A stretch of DNA of 64,000 bases from Alphaproteobacteria bacterium (GCA_009377375.1 WHUE01000006.1:21859-85858); one strand, 5' to 3'. Positions 9,328 through 19,274 are shown, counted from the first letter of the stretch. Numbers and translations are program-made. Notes: a model not told the origin generated them from the letters alone.

Positions 9328-10326
9328 ATGGGTGTGCTTCTCTCGGTCCGGGATCTCCAGACCTCGTTTTTCACCAGCGACGGCGAGATCCGCGCGGTCG
9401 ACGGCGTGACCTTCGACATAGACGAGGGCGCGACGGTGGGGCTGGTCGGCGAATCCGGCTGCGGCAAGAGCGTTACCGCGCTGTCGATCATGCGGCTGCT
9501 GTCCAGGGGCACCGGGCGGGTCGTCGGCGGGGAAATCCTCTATCGAGGAGAGAATCTGGCCGAATACAGCGAGGCCGGGATGCGCCGCATCCGCGGCAAC
9601 GAGATTTCGATGATTTTCCAGGAGCCGATGACCTCGCTCAACCCGGTGTTCACCATCGGCGAGCAGATCGGGGAGGCCGTCCGCCTGCACCAGGGGGTGA
9701 GCGCACGGGAAGCGCGCAACCGCGCGGTCGAGATGCTGCGCCTGGTGAAGATCGCCGAGCCCGAAAAGCGGATAAAGGACTATCCGCACCAGCTTTCGGG
9801 CGGGATGCGCCAGCGGGTGATGATCGCCATCGCGCTGAGCTGCAATCCGCGGCTGCTGATGGCGGACGAGCCGACCACCGCGCTGGACGTGACGATCCAG
9901 GCCCAGATTCTCGACCTGATCGGCGAGCTGCAGGAGCGGCTCGGCATGGCGGTCCTGCTGATCACCCACGACCTCGGCGTCGTCGCCCAGCAGGCCGACG
10001 ACGTCGCGGTGATGTATGCCGGCAGGATCGTCGAACGCGCGAAGCCGGAAATCATCTTCTCGCGGCCCATGCACCCCTACACGGTCGGGCTGATGAATTC
10101 CGTGCCCGGCGCGACCGGCAAGAGGCGGCGGCTCGAGGCCATCCCCGGCATCGTGCCGAGTCCGCTGGACTGGCCGTCCGGCTGCCGTTTCCGCACGCGC
10201 TGCACCCGCGCCGACGATGCCTGCGCGCACAGCCCGCCTGAACTGGTGGAGGTGGAGCCCGGCCACTGGGTCTCGTGTCTGAAGGTTTCGGCGGCGGACG
10301 CGCCGGTCCTGGCGGTGGAGGCGTAG
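9328..10326 (+). CDS. Dipeptide/oligopeptide ABC transporter, ATP-binding subunit (DppD-like)
   Basis: A 332-residue ABC ATPase with Walker [10 protein letters not shown]-loop [11 protein letters not shown], signature [12 protein letters not shown], Walker [13 protein letters not shown] and H-loop ITHD. The C-terminal oligopeptide/dipeptide extension has the Cys-containing [17 protein letters not shown]. It energises import of peptides, opines or nickel-type substrates with its DppF-like partner 2 nt downstream. I chose the ATG at 9328; the upstream piece in the track ORF overlaps the divergent aminotransferase. The gene order places both ATPases first, then a hydrolase, binding protein and permeases. 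Confidence 0.92.
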   Translation: MGVLLSVRDLQTSFFTSDGEIRAVDGVTFDIDEGATVGLVGESGCGKSVTALSIMRLLSRGTGRVVGGEILYRGENLAEYSEAGMRRIRGNEISMIFQEPMTSLNPVFTIGEQIGEAVRLHQGVSAREARNRAVEMLRLVKIAEPEKRIKDYPHQLSGGMRQRVMIAIALSCNPRLLMADEPTTALDVTIQAQILDLIGELQERLGMAVLLITHDLGVVAQQADDVAVMYAGRIVERAKPEIIFSRPMHPYTVGLMNSVPGATGKRRRLEAIPGIVPSPLDWPSGCRFRTRCTRADDACAHSPPELVEVEPGHWVSCLKVSAADAPVLAVEA

Positions 10327-10328
10327 GG

Positions 10329-11324
10329 ATGGCACTGCTGGAGATCCGGAACCTGAAGAAGCATTTTCCTGTCGGCGGCGGATTCCTGGGCCGGGGCGCG
10401 GAAACGGTGAAGGCGGTCGATGGCGTGACGCTGTCGGTCGAGGACGGCGAGACGCTCGGTCTGGTCGGCGAGTCGGGTTGCGGGAAGTCGACCCTGGGCC
10501 GCTGCATCATCCGCCTGATCGAGCCCAGCGACGGGCAGATCGTGTTCGACGGGCAGGACGTGACCGCGCTCGACGCAGATGACATGCGCGTGCTGCGCCG
10601 GCGCATGCAGATCATCTTCCAGGACCCCTACGCGTCGCTGAACCCGCGCATGCGGGTGGGCGAGATCGTCGGCGAGGGCATGCAGATCCACAAGCTGGCG
10701 AAGGGCGGCGAGCTGCGCGACAGGGTGATGCAGCTTCTCGCCCGCGTCGGCCTGCGCGAGGAGCATTTCGACCGTTACCCGCACGAGTTTTCCGGCGGGC
10801 AGCGCCAGCGCATCGGGGTGGCCCGCGCGCTGGCGGTGAATGCGCAGTTCATCGTCGCCGACGAGGCGGTGTCGGCGCTCGACGTGTCGATCCAGGCGCA
10901 GATTCTCAACCTGCTGCAGGATCTGCAGGAAGAATTCAAGCTGACCTATTTCTTCATCTCGCACGACCTGCGCGTCGTCGAGCATATCAGCGACCGGGTC
11001 GCCGTGATGTATCTCGGCAAGCTCGTCGAGATCGCGCCGGCGGAAGCGATCTATGCCAACGCCCAGCATCCCTATACGCGCGCGCTGCTGTCGGCCGCGC
11101 CGCTTCCCGATCCGTCGCGAAAGACAGAGCGCATGGTGCTGCAGGGCGACGTGCCGAGCCCGATCAACCCGCCGAGCGGATGCAGCTTCCACCCGCGCTG
11201 CCCGTTCGCCGAGAAAATCTGTTCGGAGGTGGAGCCTGCGCTTGTGCGCGACGGCGATCACAGCGTCGCATGCCATGTTTTCGGCCCCGGCGCCACGGTC
11301 GGGCGCGCGGCAGAGACGGTGTAG
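10329..11324 (+). CDS. Dipeptide/oligopeptide ABC transporter, ATP-binding subunit (DppF-like)
   Basis: A 331-residue ABC ATPase paired with the previous one. It shows Walker [10 protein letters not shown]-loop [11 protein letters not shown], signature [12 protein letters not shown], Walker [12 protein letters not shown] and H-loop ISHDL. The C-terminal [17 protein letters not shown] is the Cys-rich tail of the oligo_HPY family. Its start at 10329 is 2 nt after the DppD stop, so the two are translationally coupled. Walker B here reads DEAVSALD, a common DppF variant. It assembles with the downstream DppB/DppC membrane subunits. Confidence 0.92.
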   Translation: MALLEIRNLKKHFPVGGGFLGRGAETVKAVDGVTLSVEDGETLGLVGESGCGKSTLGRCIIRLIEPSDGQIVFDGQDVTALDADDMRVLRRRMQIIFQDPYASLNPRMRVGEIVGEGMQIHKLAKGGELRDRVMQLLARVGLREEHFDRYPHEFSGGQRQRIGVARALAVNAQFIVADEAVSALDVSIQAQILNLLQDLQEEFKLTYFFISHDLRVVEHISDRVAVMYLGKLVEIAPAEAIYANAQHPYTRALLSAAPLPDPSRKTERMVLQGDVPSPINPPSGCSFHPRCPFAEKICSEVEPALVRDGDHSVACHVFGPGATVGRAAETV

Positions 11325-11398
11325 CGGGGCGAGGCTGGCCACCCGCAATAACGCGTGATAGCCTCGCGAGGATCGAAAGTCCCAATAGGGTGTACGAC

Positions 11399-12721
11399 AT
11401 GTCCGCGACCGTCGTCCGATCGAAGCCTTGGGCGCCCCCGGCGCGCGTGGAGCGTGAAGAGCTGGTCGGAATTTCCGACCGGCTTCTGGCCGAACCCGAC
11501 ATTCCCTGGACCCGCGAGGAAGAAATCTCCCGCCTCCATGCCAACGGCATGGACTGGGACATCGGCACGCTGGTCTACGCGCCGGACGATCCGGCGAAGG
11601 CGCCGATCGGCCCCGACGGCAAGAAGATCGGCATCTTCATGACCCATGGCGGCGCCAGCGACTGGCGGTCGATGGACCCGCTGGCCAGGACGTTCTGCGG
11701 CAAGCGCGGGTACAAGGTCTGCTCGATGACCTATCCGGGCCGGTTCTGGTTCGACAATCCCGATCACGACTGGCCGGGCGACACGTTCCACGAGGATGGG
11801 ACCGTGCGCACGCCGGTCTGGCTGCGCGGCGAGACGATCACCCCCGACCAGTACGAGGTGAAGGCCGACGACAGCCACCGCGCGATCTACGGCACGCGCC
11901 GCTATGCCGTGGCCAGGCCGGGCTCGCTGTTCTACCTGCGCATGGCGGCATGGCCCAAGGCCATCGTCGAGGCGATGAAGGACATCTGCGCGCGCCATTT
12001 CCCGCCCGACGAATGGTCGATCTACGTCCACGGCCATTCGACCGGCGGCCCTTTCGTGCATACGCTGATGCAGCGCTGCGAGAACGTGCGCGGGCTGATC
12101 GGGGTGGAGAACTCGCCGTTCGGCTACCTGTTCAACAAGATGACCGGTCATGACTGGCCGACCCCGTTCAACTATATCCTGGTGCGGAACTGGCGCGAGC
12201 TCGCCCGCTACCGCGGCGCCGAGCTCGCCCTCCAGGAAGGAGAAAAGCCGCTGTTCCGCCTCGCCCAGGTGATGGAGGAGATTTTCGACCTCTGGGACGT
12301 CTCGAAGCGCGCGCCGCAGTTCAAGGCGGAGAACTGGTATCACAACCGCACGGTGTCCTGCCTCACCGAGGCGGCGCAGGTCGCCGCCCGCCACCAGAAC
12401 ATGAACGCCGACGAGACGCAGGCGCTGGTGGACGAATACCTGGGCTACGGTGTGCCGCAGCAGGGCGAGGACGCAAGGCCGGTGCCGCCGCTGCTGCACG
12501 GCATCTGCGAATACTCCCGCGACCACCGGCCCGAGAAATACGAGATGATGCGCCGCGAATACGCGGGGCTGAAGCCGGCGCCGAAATTCGAATACGTGCA
12601 GCTCGGCGCCGGGATCCACTCCTACTGGCGGGAGGAGGCGGGGCTGCCGCTCGGCGTCTGTCCGGCCGTGGTCAAGATCTGGGACGAGGCGATCATGAAC
12701 GGCTGGTACGACGTTCCATGA
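11399..12721 (+). CDS. Alpha/beta-hydrolase-fold enzyme embedded in the ABC operon
   Basis: A 440-residue protein with an alpha/beta-hydrolase core: the oxyanion-type THGGASDWRSMD strand, the nucleophile elbow in VHGHSTGGPFVH (G-x-S-x-G), and a late histidine candidate in GAGIHSYW. The long insert (residues ~100-190) and extended C-terminus make it bigger than a simple hydrolase. No signal peptide is seen, so it is probably cytoplasmic. The ATG at 11399 is preceded by only a weak site. It lies between DppF and the binding protein, so it likely acts on the imported substrate. Exact activity is unknown. Confidence 0.68.
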   Translation: MSATVVRSKPWAPPARVEREELVGISDRLLAEPDIPWTREEEISRLHANGMDWDIGTLVYAPDDPAKAPIGPDGKKIGIFMTHGGASDWRSMDPLARTFCGKRGYKVCSMTYPGRFWFDNPDHDWPGDTFHEDGTVRTPVWLRGETITPDQYEVKADDSHRAIYGTRRYAVARPGSLFYLRMAAWPKAIVEAMKDICARHFPPDEWSIYVHGHSTGGPFVHTLMQRCENVRGLIGVENSPFGYLFNKMTGHDWPTPFNYILVRNWRELARYRGAELALQEGEKPLFRLAQVMEEIFDLWDVSKRAPQFKAENWYHNRTVSCLTEAAQVAARHQNMNADETQALVDEYLGYGVPQQGEDARPVPPLLHGICEYSRDHRPEKYEMMRREYAGLKPAPKFEYVQLGAGIHSYWREEAGLPLGVCPAVVKIWDEAIMNGWYDVP

Positions 12722-12797
12722 TCGTCAAGGCGCCGCGCGCTGAGCGCGGGGGGTGTGTGCAGGGCACATCGAAGGCAAGAGAAATGAGAGGAAGACC

Positions 12798-14333
12798 ATG
12801 AAAACCAGGCATTTCTTCGCAAGCGGGCGGTTGCTGGCGGCGACCGCCGCGCTGGCGGGCGCGGTGACGCTCGGCGGCGCCGCAGCCGTCGCCAGGTCGC
12901 AGGTGACGGTCGCGGTCGTCAACGATTTCGCCGGCTGGAACCCCTACGCCGATTCCACGTCCCAGATGTACATGATCTGGTGCCAGACCTATGGCTGCCT
13001 CGGCACGTTCGACACCCGCAGCGGCGAATACAAGGGGCTGCTGGCCGAACGCTGGGAGATCGGCAAGGACAACCCCAACGAATGGACCTTCTATCTGAAG
13101 AAGGGCATCAAGCGGCAGGGCGACGGCAAGGAGCTGACCGCCGAGGACGTGGTGCATTCCCTGTGGCGCAACAAGAACGATCCCCGCAGCGCGCAGAAGC
13201 AGAACACCCGGCCGGTGAAGGAAGCCGTCGCGCTGGACAAGTACACGGTGAAGTTCGTCACCAGCCAGCCGACCGCGCCGCTGCTGTCCTTCCTGTTCGA
13301 CCGGCTGATCATCACCGGCAAGGACCTGTACGAGAAGCACGGACAGGACGTGGACCGCAAGGCGCCGCTGGGCTACGGCCCCTACCAGGTGAAGGACATC
13401 GTGGTCGGCCAGCGCATGGTGCTGGAGAAGCACGCGGACTGGCCGGGCATCGAGGCCGGAAACCCCGATCGGCTGATCTTCCGCCGCATCAAGGAGGACG
13501 AGGCGCGGGTCACCGGGCTGCTGAACGGCGAGGTGCAGATCGCGCTGCACATCCCGCCGCATCTGGTCGACCGGGTCAGGGGCGCCTCGAACATCGATCT
13601 GAAGAACGTGCCGTCCGTCGAGGTGATGTTCCTCGCGATGAATCCCAACTTCAAGCCGTGGGACAACAAGCTCGTCCGCCAGGCGGTAGGCTATGCCATC
13701 GACCGGGAGGCCATCGTGAAGGCCATCTTCCGCGGCGGCGCCGATGTCTTGCACGGCCCGATCGGGTCCGGCCAGTACGGCTACGACCCCTCCGTCGCGC
13801 CCAAGTACAACTACGATCCGGAGAAGGCGAAGGCCCTGCTGAAGCAGGCGGGCTATCCGGACGGGGTGGAGATCGATTTCTACACCGCCACCAACCGCTA
13901 CGTGAACGACCGCCAGAGCTCCCAGGCCATCGTGCCGATGCTGGAGGCGGCCGGCTTCAAGGTGAAGTTCCACACGCCCGAGTACTCGACGCATTGGCCG
14001 ATCGTGCGCAAGGGCAAGCGCCCCTTCTACTACCAGGGCCGCGGCTCTGTGGTCGATCCGTCCGCCGCCATCGCGCAGTATTTCGAAACCGGCGCGACCC
14101 CGCGCATCGGGTACTCGAATCCGGAGCTCGACAAGATACTCAAGGCCGAGAGGCAGGAGTTCGACGAGGCGAAGCGCAAGGCGCTGCTGCTCAAGGCGTT
14201 CAACATCATCCAGGAGGACCTGCCCGCGTTCTTCCTGTGGCGCATCCACAACTATGTCGGGATGTCGAAGACGGTCGCGTTCGAGCCGATGTCGACCGAG
14301 CGCATCTTCGGGTTCGATATCGTGGTGAAGTAG
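12798..14333 (+). CDS. Peptide/opine-type ABC transporter substrate-binding protein (SBP_bac_5)
   Basis: A 511-residue periplasmic binding protein of family 5. An N-terminal signal peptide is visible (MKTRHFF, then a hydrophobic LAATAALAGAVTLGG core, likely cut near AAVARS). Family landmarks include LLAERWEIGKDNPNEWTFYL, the GKELTAEDVVHSLWR segment, GYGPYQVKDI and VRQAVGYAIDREAIVKAIF. The start at 12798 has GAGAGGAAGA upstream. It captures substrate outside the membrane and delivers it to the two permeases that follow. A GC-rich hairpin sits directly after its stop. Confidence 0.92.
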   Translation: MKTRHFFASGRLLAATAALAGAVTLGGAAAVARSQVTVAVVNDFAGWNPYADSTSQMYMIWCQTYGCLGTFDTRSGEYKGLLAERWEIGKDNPNEWTFYLKKGIKRQGDGKELTAEDVVHSLWRNKNDPRSAQKQNTRPVKEAVALDKYTVKFVTSQPTAPLLSFLFDRLIITGKDLYEKHGQDVDRKAPLGYGPYQVKDIVVGQRMVLEKHADWPGIEAGNPDRLIFRRIKEDEARVTGLLNGEVQIALHIPPHLVDRVRGASNIDLKNVPSVEVMFLAMNPNFKPWDNKLVRQAVGYAIDREAIVKAIFRGGADVLHGPIGSGQYGYDPSVAPKYNYDPEKAKALLKQAGYPDGVEIDFYTATNRYVNDRQSSQAIVPMLEAAGFKVKFHTPEYSTHWPIVRKGKRPFYYQGRGSVVDPSAAIAQYFETGATPRIGYSNPELDKILKAERQEFDEAKRKALLLKAFNIIQEDLPAFFLWRIHNYVGMSKTVAFEPMSTERIFGFDIVVK

Positions 14334-14352
14334 CCGGCCGCCCGGCGGCCGC
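14334..14352 (+). promoter_or_regulatory. GC-rich intercistronic hairpin after the binding-protein gene
   Basis: GGCCG and CGGCC arms flank a 5-nt loop immediately after the stop codon. A hairpin here commonly stabilises the binding-protein mRNA or reduces read-through into the permeases, giving more binding protein than permease. This is inference from position; there is no U-tract. Confidence 0.35.
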
Positions 14353-14366
14353 CTCGGAGCGCGCAG

Positions 14367-15374
14367 ATGTTCACCTATATCACCCGCCGCGTGACCGGAA
14401 CGATCCCGGTCATAATCCTGATCTCGCTGCTGGTGTTCATGCTCGTCCAGTCGGCGCCGGGGGACCCCGCCGACCTGCTCCTGTCGGACGAGGCGACCGA
14501 GCAGGACGTGGCGGAGGCCCGCGCGCGCTGGGGCCTCGACCAGCCGGTCTGGGTCCAGTACTGGAAATTCTTCACCGCCGCGATCCAGGGCGATCTCGGC
14601 ACCTCGTTCCGCTATGCCGATCCGGTGCTGTCGATGATCCTCGACCGGCTGCCGGCGACGATCGAGCTGTCGGCGTTCTCGATCCTGATCGCGGTCGTCT
14701 TCGGCGTGCCGCTCGGCGTGTGGGCGGGCGCCCGGCCCAACAGCTGGGCGGACAATTTCGGCTCGCTGTTCGGCTTCTTCGGCATCAGCATGCCCAATTT
14801 CTGGTTCGGCATCATGCTGATCCTGCTGCTTTCGGGGGTGCTCAATCTGCTGCCCTCCTCGGGCCGCGATACCTATGGCATCGCCAGCGACCCGATCACC
14901 GGTTTCTACCTTCTGGACAGCATCCTGCACCGCAACTGGAAGGCGCTGTGGGACGGGCTGGCGCATATCATCATGCCGGCGATCGCGCTGGGGACGAACA
15001 TGATGGGCATCCTGATGCGGGTGACGCGGTCCTCGGTGCTGGAGGTGATGCACGAGGACTACATTACGACGGCGCGGGCCAAGGGGGTGAACGAACGCAA
15101 CGTGCTGTGGCGCCATGCGGTGCGCAACGCGATGATTCCGATCATCACCGTCGTCGGGCTGGAACTCGGCACGCTGCTGTCGGGATCGATCATCGTCGAG
15201 ACGGTGTTCTCCTGGCCGGGCAGCGGCCAGCTCCTGATTTCCGCGATCACCGCGCGCGACTACCCCCTGATCACCGGGACGGTGCTGACCTACACCATGA
15301 TCTTCGTCGTCATCAACCTGGTCATCGACGTGCTTTACGCTGTCATCGATCCGAGGATCCGCTTTGACAAATAG
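14367..15374 (+). CDS. ABC transporter permease (DppB-like)
   Basis: A 335-residue inner-membrane protein with about six hydrophobic segments. The N-terminal MFTYITRRVTGTIPVIILISLLVFMLVQSAPGDPAD-type opening is standard for DppB-type permeases (first segment ~residues 9-30). The EAA loop that contacts the ATPases is in DYITTARAKGVNERNVLWRH. It forms the translocation channel with the DppC subunit, whose gene overlaps its end by 11 nt. Confidence 0.92.
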   Translation: MFTYITRRVTGTIPVIILISLLVFMLVQSAPGDPADLLLSDEATEQDVAEARARWGLDQPVWVQYWKFFTAAIQGDLGTSFRYADPVLSMILDRLPATIELSAFSILIAVVFGVPLGVWAGARPNSWADNFGSLFGFFGISMPNFWFGIMLILLLSGVLNLLPSSGRDTYGIASDPITGFYLLDSILHRNWKALWDGLAHIIMPAIALGTNMMGILMRVTRSSVLEVMHEDYITTARAKGVNERNVLWRHAVRNAMIPIITVVGLELGTLLSGSIIVETVFSWPGSGQLLISAITARDYPLITGTVLTYTMIFVVINLVIDVLYAVIDPRIRFDK

Positions 15375-16281
15375 CGCGCTCACGGAAGAGGCCATCCTGG
15401 CGCGCCCCGCCGCGCAGGGCAGCCGCGTGCCGCGGGGGCTGCGTCCCTGGCTGACGCCCAAGATCGTGCTCGGCGGCGGCATCGTGCTGGTGCTGGTGAT
15501 CATGGGGGTGCTCGCGCCGGCGATTTCGCCGTTCGATCCCAACAGGCAGAACCTGCTCGGCGCGATGCAGGCGCCGCAATGGCTTGCGGGCGCGCATTTT
15601 CTCGGCACCGACCATGTCGGGCGCGACATCCTGAGCCGCATCTTCTACGGTGCGCGCATCTCTCTGGTGATCGCGATCACCGTGGTGGTGATCTCCGGCA
15701 TCGTCGGGGTCGGCCTGGGCGCGATCTCGGGCTATTTCGCCGGCAAGATCGACTTCGCGATCCAGAAGCTGGTGGAGGTCGTGTGGGCCTTTCCGCCGCT
15801 GCTTCTGGCGATCGCCATCATGGCGTTTTTCGGCCAGGGGCTCGGAATCCTGATCTTCGCGCTGGTGATCCAGAGATGGATTCCGTATTGCCGCGTCGCG
15901 CGCGGCCAGGCGCTGTCGCTGCGCAGCCGCGATTTCGTCCATGCGGCCCGGTCGCTCGGCGCGCGCAACGCCCGCATCGTCATGAAGCATATCCTGCCCA
16001 ACCTGATGCAGGCGGCGACGGTGATCGGCACCTTCGCGATGGCCACGGCGATCATCGCCGAGGCCAGCCTCAGCTTCCTCGGCCTGGGCGTGCCGCCCAG
16101 CATTCCGACCTGGGGCGGCATGCTGGCCGACGGCCGCGCCTATATCAGCACCTCCTGGTGGCTGGCGCTGTTCCCCGGGCTGTGCATCTTCTTCACCGTG
16201 CTCGGAATCAACCTGCTGGGCGACGGCATGCGCGACATCTTCGACCCGCGGCTCAAGCGCTCCGGCCAGGGCATGGGCTGA
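15364..16281 (+). CDS. ABC transporter permease (DppC-like)
   Basis: A 305-residue permease of the DppC type: a cytoplasmic N-terminus, the periplasmic FLGTDHVGRDILSRIFYGAR motif typical of this subunit, and the ATPase-contact EAA loop in RDFVHAARSLGARNARIVMKH. The gene starts with TTG at 15364, overlapping DppB by 11 nt, with GAGGATCC upstream; no better ATG or GTG is nearby. It is the last gene of the transporter operon. Confidence 0.9.
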   Translation: MTNSALTEEAILARPAAQGSRVPRGLRPWLTPKIVLGGGIVLVLVIMGVLAPAISPFDPNRQNLLGAMQAPQWLAGAHFLGTDHVGRDILSRIFYGARISLVIAITVVVISGIVGVGLGAISGYFAGKIDFAIQKLVEVVWAFPPLLLAIAIMAFFGQGLGILIFALVIQRWIPYCRVARGQALSLRSRDFVHAARSLGARNARIVMKHILPNLMQAATVIGTFAMATAIIAEASLSFLGLGVPPSIPTWGGMLADGRAYISTSWWLALFPGLCIFFTVLGINLLGDGMRDIFDPRLKRSGQGMG

Positions 16282-16580
16282 CGCCCCGCGCCGCTTCCCC
16301 GTTGCCTGGCAATTAATTGCTCCACGCGGCGGCGGAGGACGCCCAGGGTTGCGACGGACGCGAACCGTTGCAGCGAGGATGCGGTGAAACCCACCCGAGA
16401 ATTTCCAGAAGGACGCGGTGGCGGAGCGTCACATCGTCCTGCGCGACCTTTCGCGCCTCAGGGAGGTCGTGGAGGGCGCCTGAAGCCCCATCCGCCTGCG
16501 GATCTCTCTCCCCTTGGCCGGCGGTGCATGCGGGGGATGGCGGCGGCTGTCCTGCCGGCATAGGATGGCGCGGTACAGCC
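16282..16580. other. 299-bp intergenic region with no gene seen
   Basis: Between the last permease gene and the ligase fusion I see no convincing ORF. A 21-codon in-frame stretch ending at ~16483 (VAERHIVLRDLSRLREVVEGA) has protein-like composition but no usable start, so it may be a decayed small gene. CAATTAATTG at ~16311 is a local palindrome of AT-rich sequence. Confidence 0.4.
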
Positions 16581-19253
16581 ATGCCGTCCGATAACGACCC
16601 GGCCGCGCCGGAAATGCTCCAGGCGCTTGCTTGCGGTCTCGCCTCCGGCGGCGACCGCGATGCCCTCGTCTGGTTCGACGGCGGCGAGATGCGCCGGCGC
16701 GGTTTCGCCGATCTCGCTCGCGATGTCGACCGGCGCGCCCGGTGGCTGGCGGGCAAGGGCGTCCGGGCCGGCGACACGGTCCTGCTCTGCGGTCCTGGCC
16801 GCGCGGACTGGATCGTCGCCTTTCTCGCCCTGCAGCGCTGCGGCGCCTGCGCCGCGCCCGTCGACGCGCAGTTCGCGCCGGAGACCTTCGCCCATGTGCT
16901 GCGCGACAGCGGCGCGCGTCTCGTCCTCGCCGCGCCCTCTGCGGCCGAACGCTTCGCGGAAGCCTGCAAGGAGGCGGGGGTCGAGACGGCCGATCTCGGC
17001 GGCGGCGAGGAGGAGGGGGCGGACGAGGGGGGCGACTTCGCGACCGTCGAGCCGGCGGATCACGCGGTGCTGTTCTACACTTCGGGCACCACCGGCCCGC
17101 CCAAGGGCGTTCCGCTGACCCACCGCAACATCGCCTTCCAGATCCGGGTGCTGGCCGAGGCCCGGCTGGTCGCGGCGGACGACCGGGTCCTGCTGCCCCT
17201 GCCGCTGCATCACGTCTACCCGCTCGTCATCGGCGTTCTCGTGCCGCTCGCGCTGCGCGTCGCCGTCGTGCTGCCGGACGGGTTCACCGGGACGCGCGTC
17301 CTCGACGCATTGCGCCGCGGCAGGGTGACGCTGATGATCGGCGTGCCGCGCCTCTACGACGCCCTCGTCGACGGGATCGAGAACCGCCTGGCGCGGCAGG
17401 GGCTGCTGCCCCTGCTGCTGTATCGGGGCGCGCTGGCGCTGAGCCGGGGTCTTCGCCGGCTCGGGCTGCGGGCGGGCAAGGCGCTGCTGGCGCCGCTGCA
17501 TCGGCGCGTCGGCCCGTCGCTCCGCGCCGTCATCTCGGGCGGCTCCGCGCTCAAGCCGGCGACCGCGCGGACGCTCGAGGCGATGGGCTGGCGGGTCGGC
17601 ACCGGATACGGCCTCACCGAGACGTCGCCTCTGCTTTCCATGAACCCGCCCGGCGCCGGCCGGCTCGACACCGCGGGGCTGCCGGTGCCCGGCGTCGAGC
17701 TCTGCATCGACCGCGAGGCAGGCGACGGCAGCGGGACGGGCGAGGTGCTGGCGCGCGGCCCCGGCGTGTTCGCGGGCTATCGCAACCTGGAGGACAGGAC
17801 GAAGGAGGTGCTGACCGGGGACGGCTGGTTCCGCACCGGCGATCTCGGCCATATCGACGCCGACGGGTATCTGCATCTGGCGGGGCGGAAATCGACGCTC
17901 ATCGTCACGCCCGGCGGCGAGAACGTGCAGCCGGACGAGATCGAGGACGCCTATGCCGCCCATACGGCGATCGCCGAGATCGCCGTGCTGGAGGCGGACG
18001 GCCGGATCGTCGGGCTGATCGTTCCCGATCCGTCGCTGCGCCGCGACGGCGACCCGGAGGAGGCGGTGCGGCGGGCGGTGCGCGCCGTGTCGCGCGACCT
18101 GCCGTCCTACCAGCGGCTTGCGGAGTACCGGATCACAGGTGAGGCGATCCCGCGCACCCGGCTCGGCAAGCCGCGCCGTCACCTGATCGAGGCGCGGTAC
18201 CGGCAGTCGGGGGAGGAGGGCGCCGAGCCGGGCGGGGGCGCGCCGGAGCCGGTGGCGCTGGACGAACTGTCCGGCGACGATCGCGCGCTGCTGGAGAACG
18301 AGGCGGCCTACGCCGCCTTCCTGCTGGTCACGGAGCGCAGCGCCGGGCGGCGGGTCACGCCGGACAGCGACCTCCAGCTCGATCTCGGCATCGATTCCAT
18401 CGAATGGCTCGATCTTTCGCTGGCGCTGGCAGATCGCACCGGCGTCACGCTGTCGGAAGAGGCCATCGCGGAGATCGACACCCTGCGCGACCTGCTGGAG
18501 CGGGTTGCCCACGGCGGTTCGGACGGTGTGCGGGTCGAGGACGCGCTCTCCGATCCGGAAGCGGCGCTCGACGAGGCGCAGCGCCGCTGGCTGGAGCCGC
18601 CCGGCCGGCTCGCGCAGGCGGTGGCCCGCGTCGGTGCCGCGGTCAACGGCGCCGTAATGCGCCGGCTGTTTCGCCTGCGCGTGCAGGGGCTGGAGAACCT
18701 GCCGGACAGTGCGCCGTTCGTCCTTGCGCCCAACCATGCGAGCTATCTCGACCCCTTCGCCCTGGCGGCGGCGCTGGGGACGCGGCGGCTCGACGGGCTG
18801 TGCTGGGCCGGATGGACGGGCGTGGTGTTCACGGGCCCGGTCCGGCGCGCCTTCGCGCGCGTGGCGCGGGCGCTGCCCATCGATCCGGCCGGCGGCACGG
18901 TGTCCAGCCTCGCCTTCGGCAGTGCCGCGCTGAAGCGCGGGCTGAACCTCGTCTGGTTCCCGGAAGGCGCGCGTTCGCCCGATGGCGCGCTGAAGCCGTT
19001 CCGGCCCGGGATCGGGATGGTCCTGAAAAGCCGGCCGGTGTCGGTGGTTCCGGTGGCGATCCGCGGCACGCACGACGCCTGGCCGCCCTCGCGGCGTCTG
19101 CCGCGCCTGCGCCCGGTCAGCGTCGCCTTCCTGCCGCCGGTCGAGCCCGCGGCGCTGGCGGGGGAAGGCGAGGGGGAAACCGAGGCCGCGCGGATCGCCG
19201 GGGCGCTGCATCGCCGCGTTGCCGAGGGAACCGCAGACCCCTCCGCGCGCTGA
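16581..19253 (+). CDS. AMP-dependent acyl ligase - acyl carrier - PlsC acyltransferase fusion
   Basis: An 890-residue three-part enzyme. Residues ~1-550 are an AMP-forming acyl-CoA/ACP synthetase: P-loop FYTSGTTGPPKGVPLTH, TGYGLTETSP, WFRTGDLGHIDADGY and a catalytic Lys in RTRLGKPRRHL. Residues ~575-640 form an acyl-carrier domain with the phosphopantetheine Ser in DLGIDSIEWLDL. Residues ~690-890 are a PlsC-type acyltransferase with the HX4D motif NHASYLD and FPEGARSPDG. The likely scheme is fatty acid activation, loading onto the built-in carrier, then transfer to a lysolipid or other acceptor. E. coli Aas has the two end domains in the reverse order and no carrier. The track start at 16317 is too long; ATG 16581 begins the recognisable protein. 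Confidence 0.88.
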   Translation: MPSDNDPAAPEMLQALACGLASGGDRDALVWFDGGEMRRRGFADLARDVDRRARWLAGKGVRAGDTVLLCGPGRADWIVAFLALQRCGACAAPVDAQFAPETFAHVLRDSGARLVLAAPSAAERFAEACKEAGVETADLGGGEEEGADEGGDFATVEPADHAVLFYTSGTTGPPKGVPLTHRNIAFQIRVLAEARLVAADDRVLLPLPLHHVYPLVIGVLVPLALRVAVVLPDGFTGTRVLDALRRGRVTLMIGVPRLYDALVDGIENRLARQGLLPLLLYRGALALSRGLRRLGLRAGKALLAPLHRRVGPSLRAVISGGSALKPATARTLEAMGWRVGTGYGLTETSPLLSMNPPGAGRLDTAGLPVPGVELCIDREAGDGSGTGEVLARGPGVFAGYRNLEDRTKEVLTGDGWFRTGDLGHIDADGYLHLAGRKSTLIVTPGGENVQPDEIEDAYAAHTAIAEIAVLEADGRIVGLIVPDPSLRRDGDPEEAVRRAVRAVSRDLPSYQRLAEYRITGEAIPRTRLGKPRRHLIEARYRQSGEEGAEPGGGAPEPVALDELSGDDRALLENEAAYAAFLLVTERSAGRRVTPDSDLQLDLGIDSIEWLDLSLALADRTGVTLSEEAIAEIDTLRDLLERVAHGGSDGVRVEDALSDPEAALDEAQRRWLEPPGRLAQAVARVGAAVNGAVMRRLFRLRVQGLENLPDSAPFVLAPNHASYLDPFALAAALGTRRLDGLCWAGWTGVVFTGPVRRAFARVARALPIDPAGGTVSSLAFGSAALKRGLNLVWFPEGARSPDGALKPFRPGIGMVLKSRPVSVVPVAIRGTHDAWPPSRRLPRLRPVSVAFLPPVEPAALAGEGEGETEAARIAGALHRRVAEGTADPSAR

Positions 19254-19274
19254 TGCCCGCCCCTTCGGGTGTCG

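Noticed and set aside
12731-12750. CGCGC-TGA-GCGCG as a terminator before the binding-protein gene
   Set aside because: Too short, no U-tract, and the operon context argues for read-through.
12693-15641. 982-residue minus ORF opposite the ABC operon
   Set aside because: It is a codon-position shadow of the binding-protein and permease genes in high-GC DNA; composition is Arg/Asp/His-rich with no domain.
16458-19211. 917-residue minus ORF opposite the ligase fusion
   Set aside because: Antisense shadow; the plus strand carries clear ligase, ACP and PlsC motifs.
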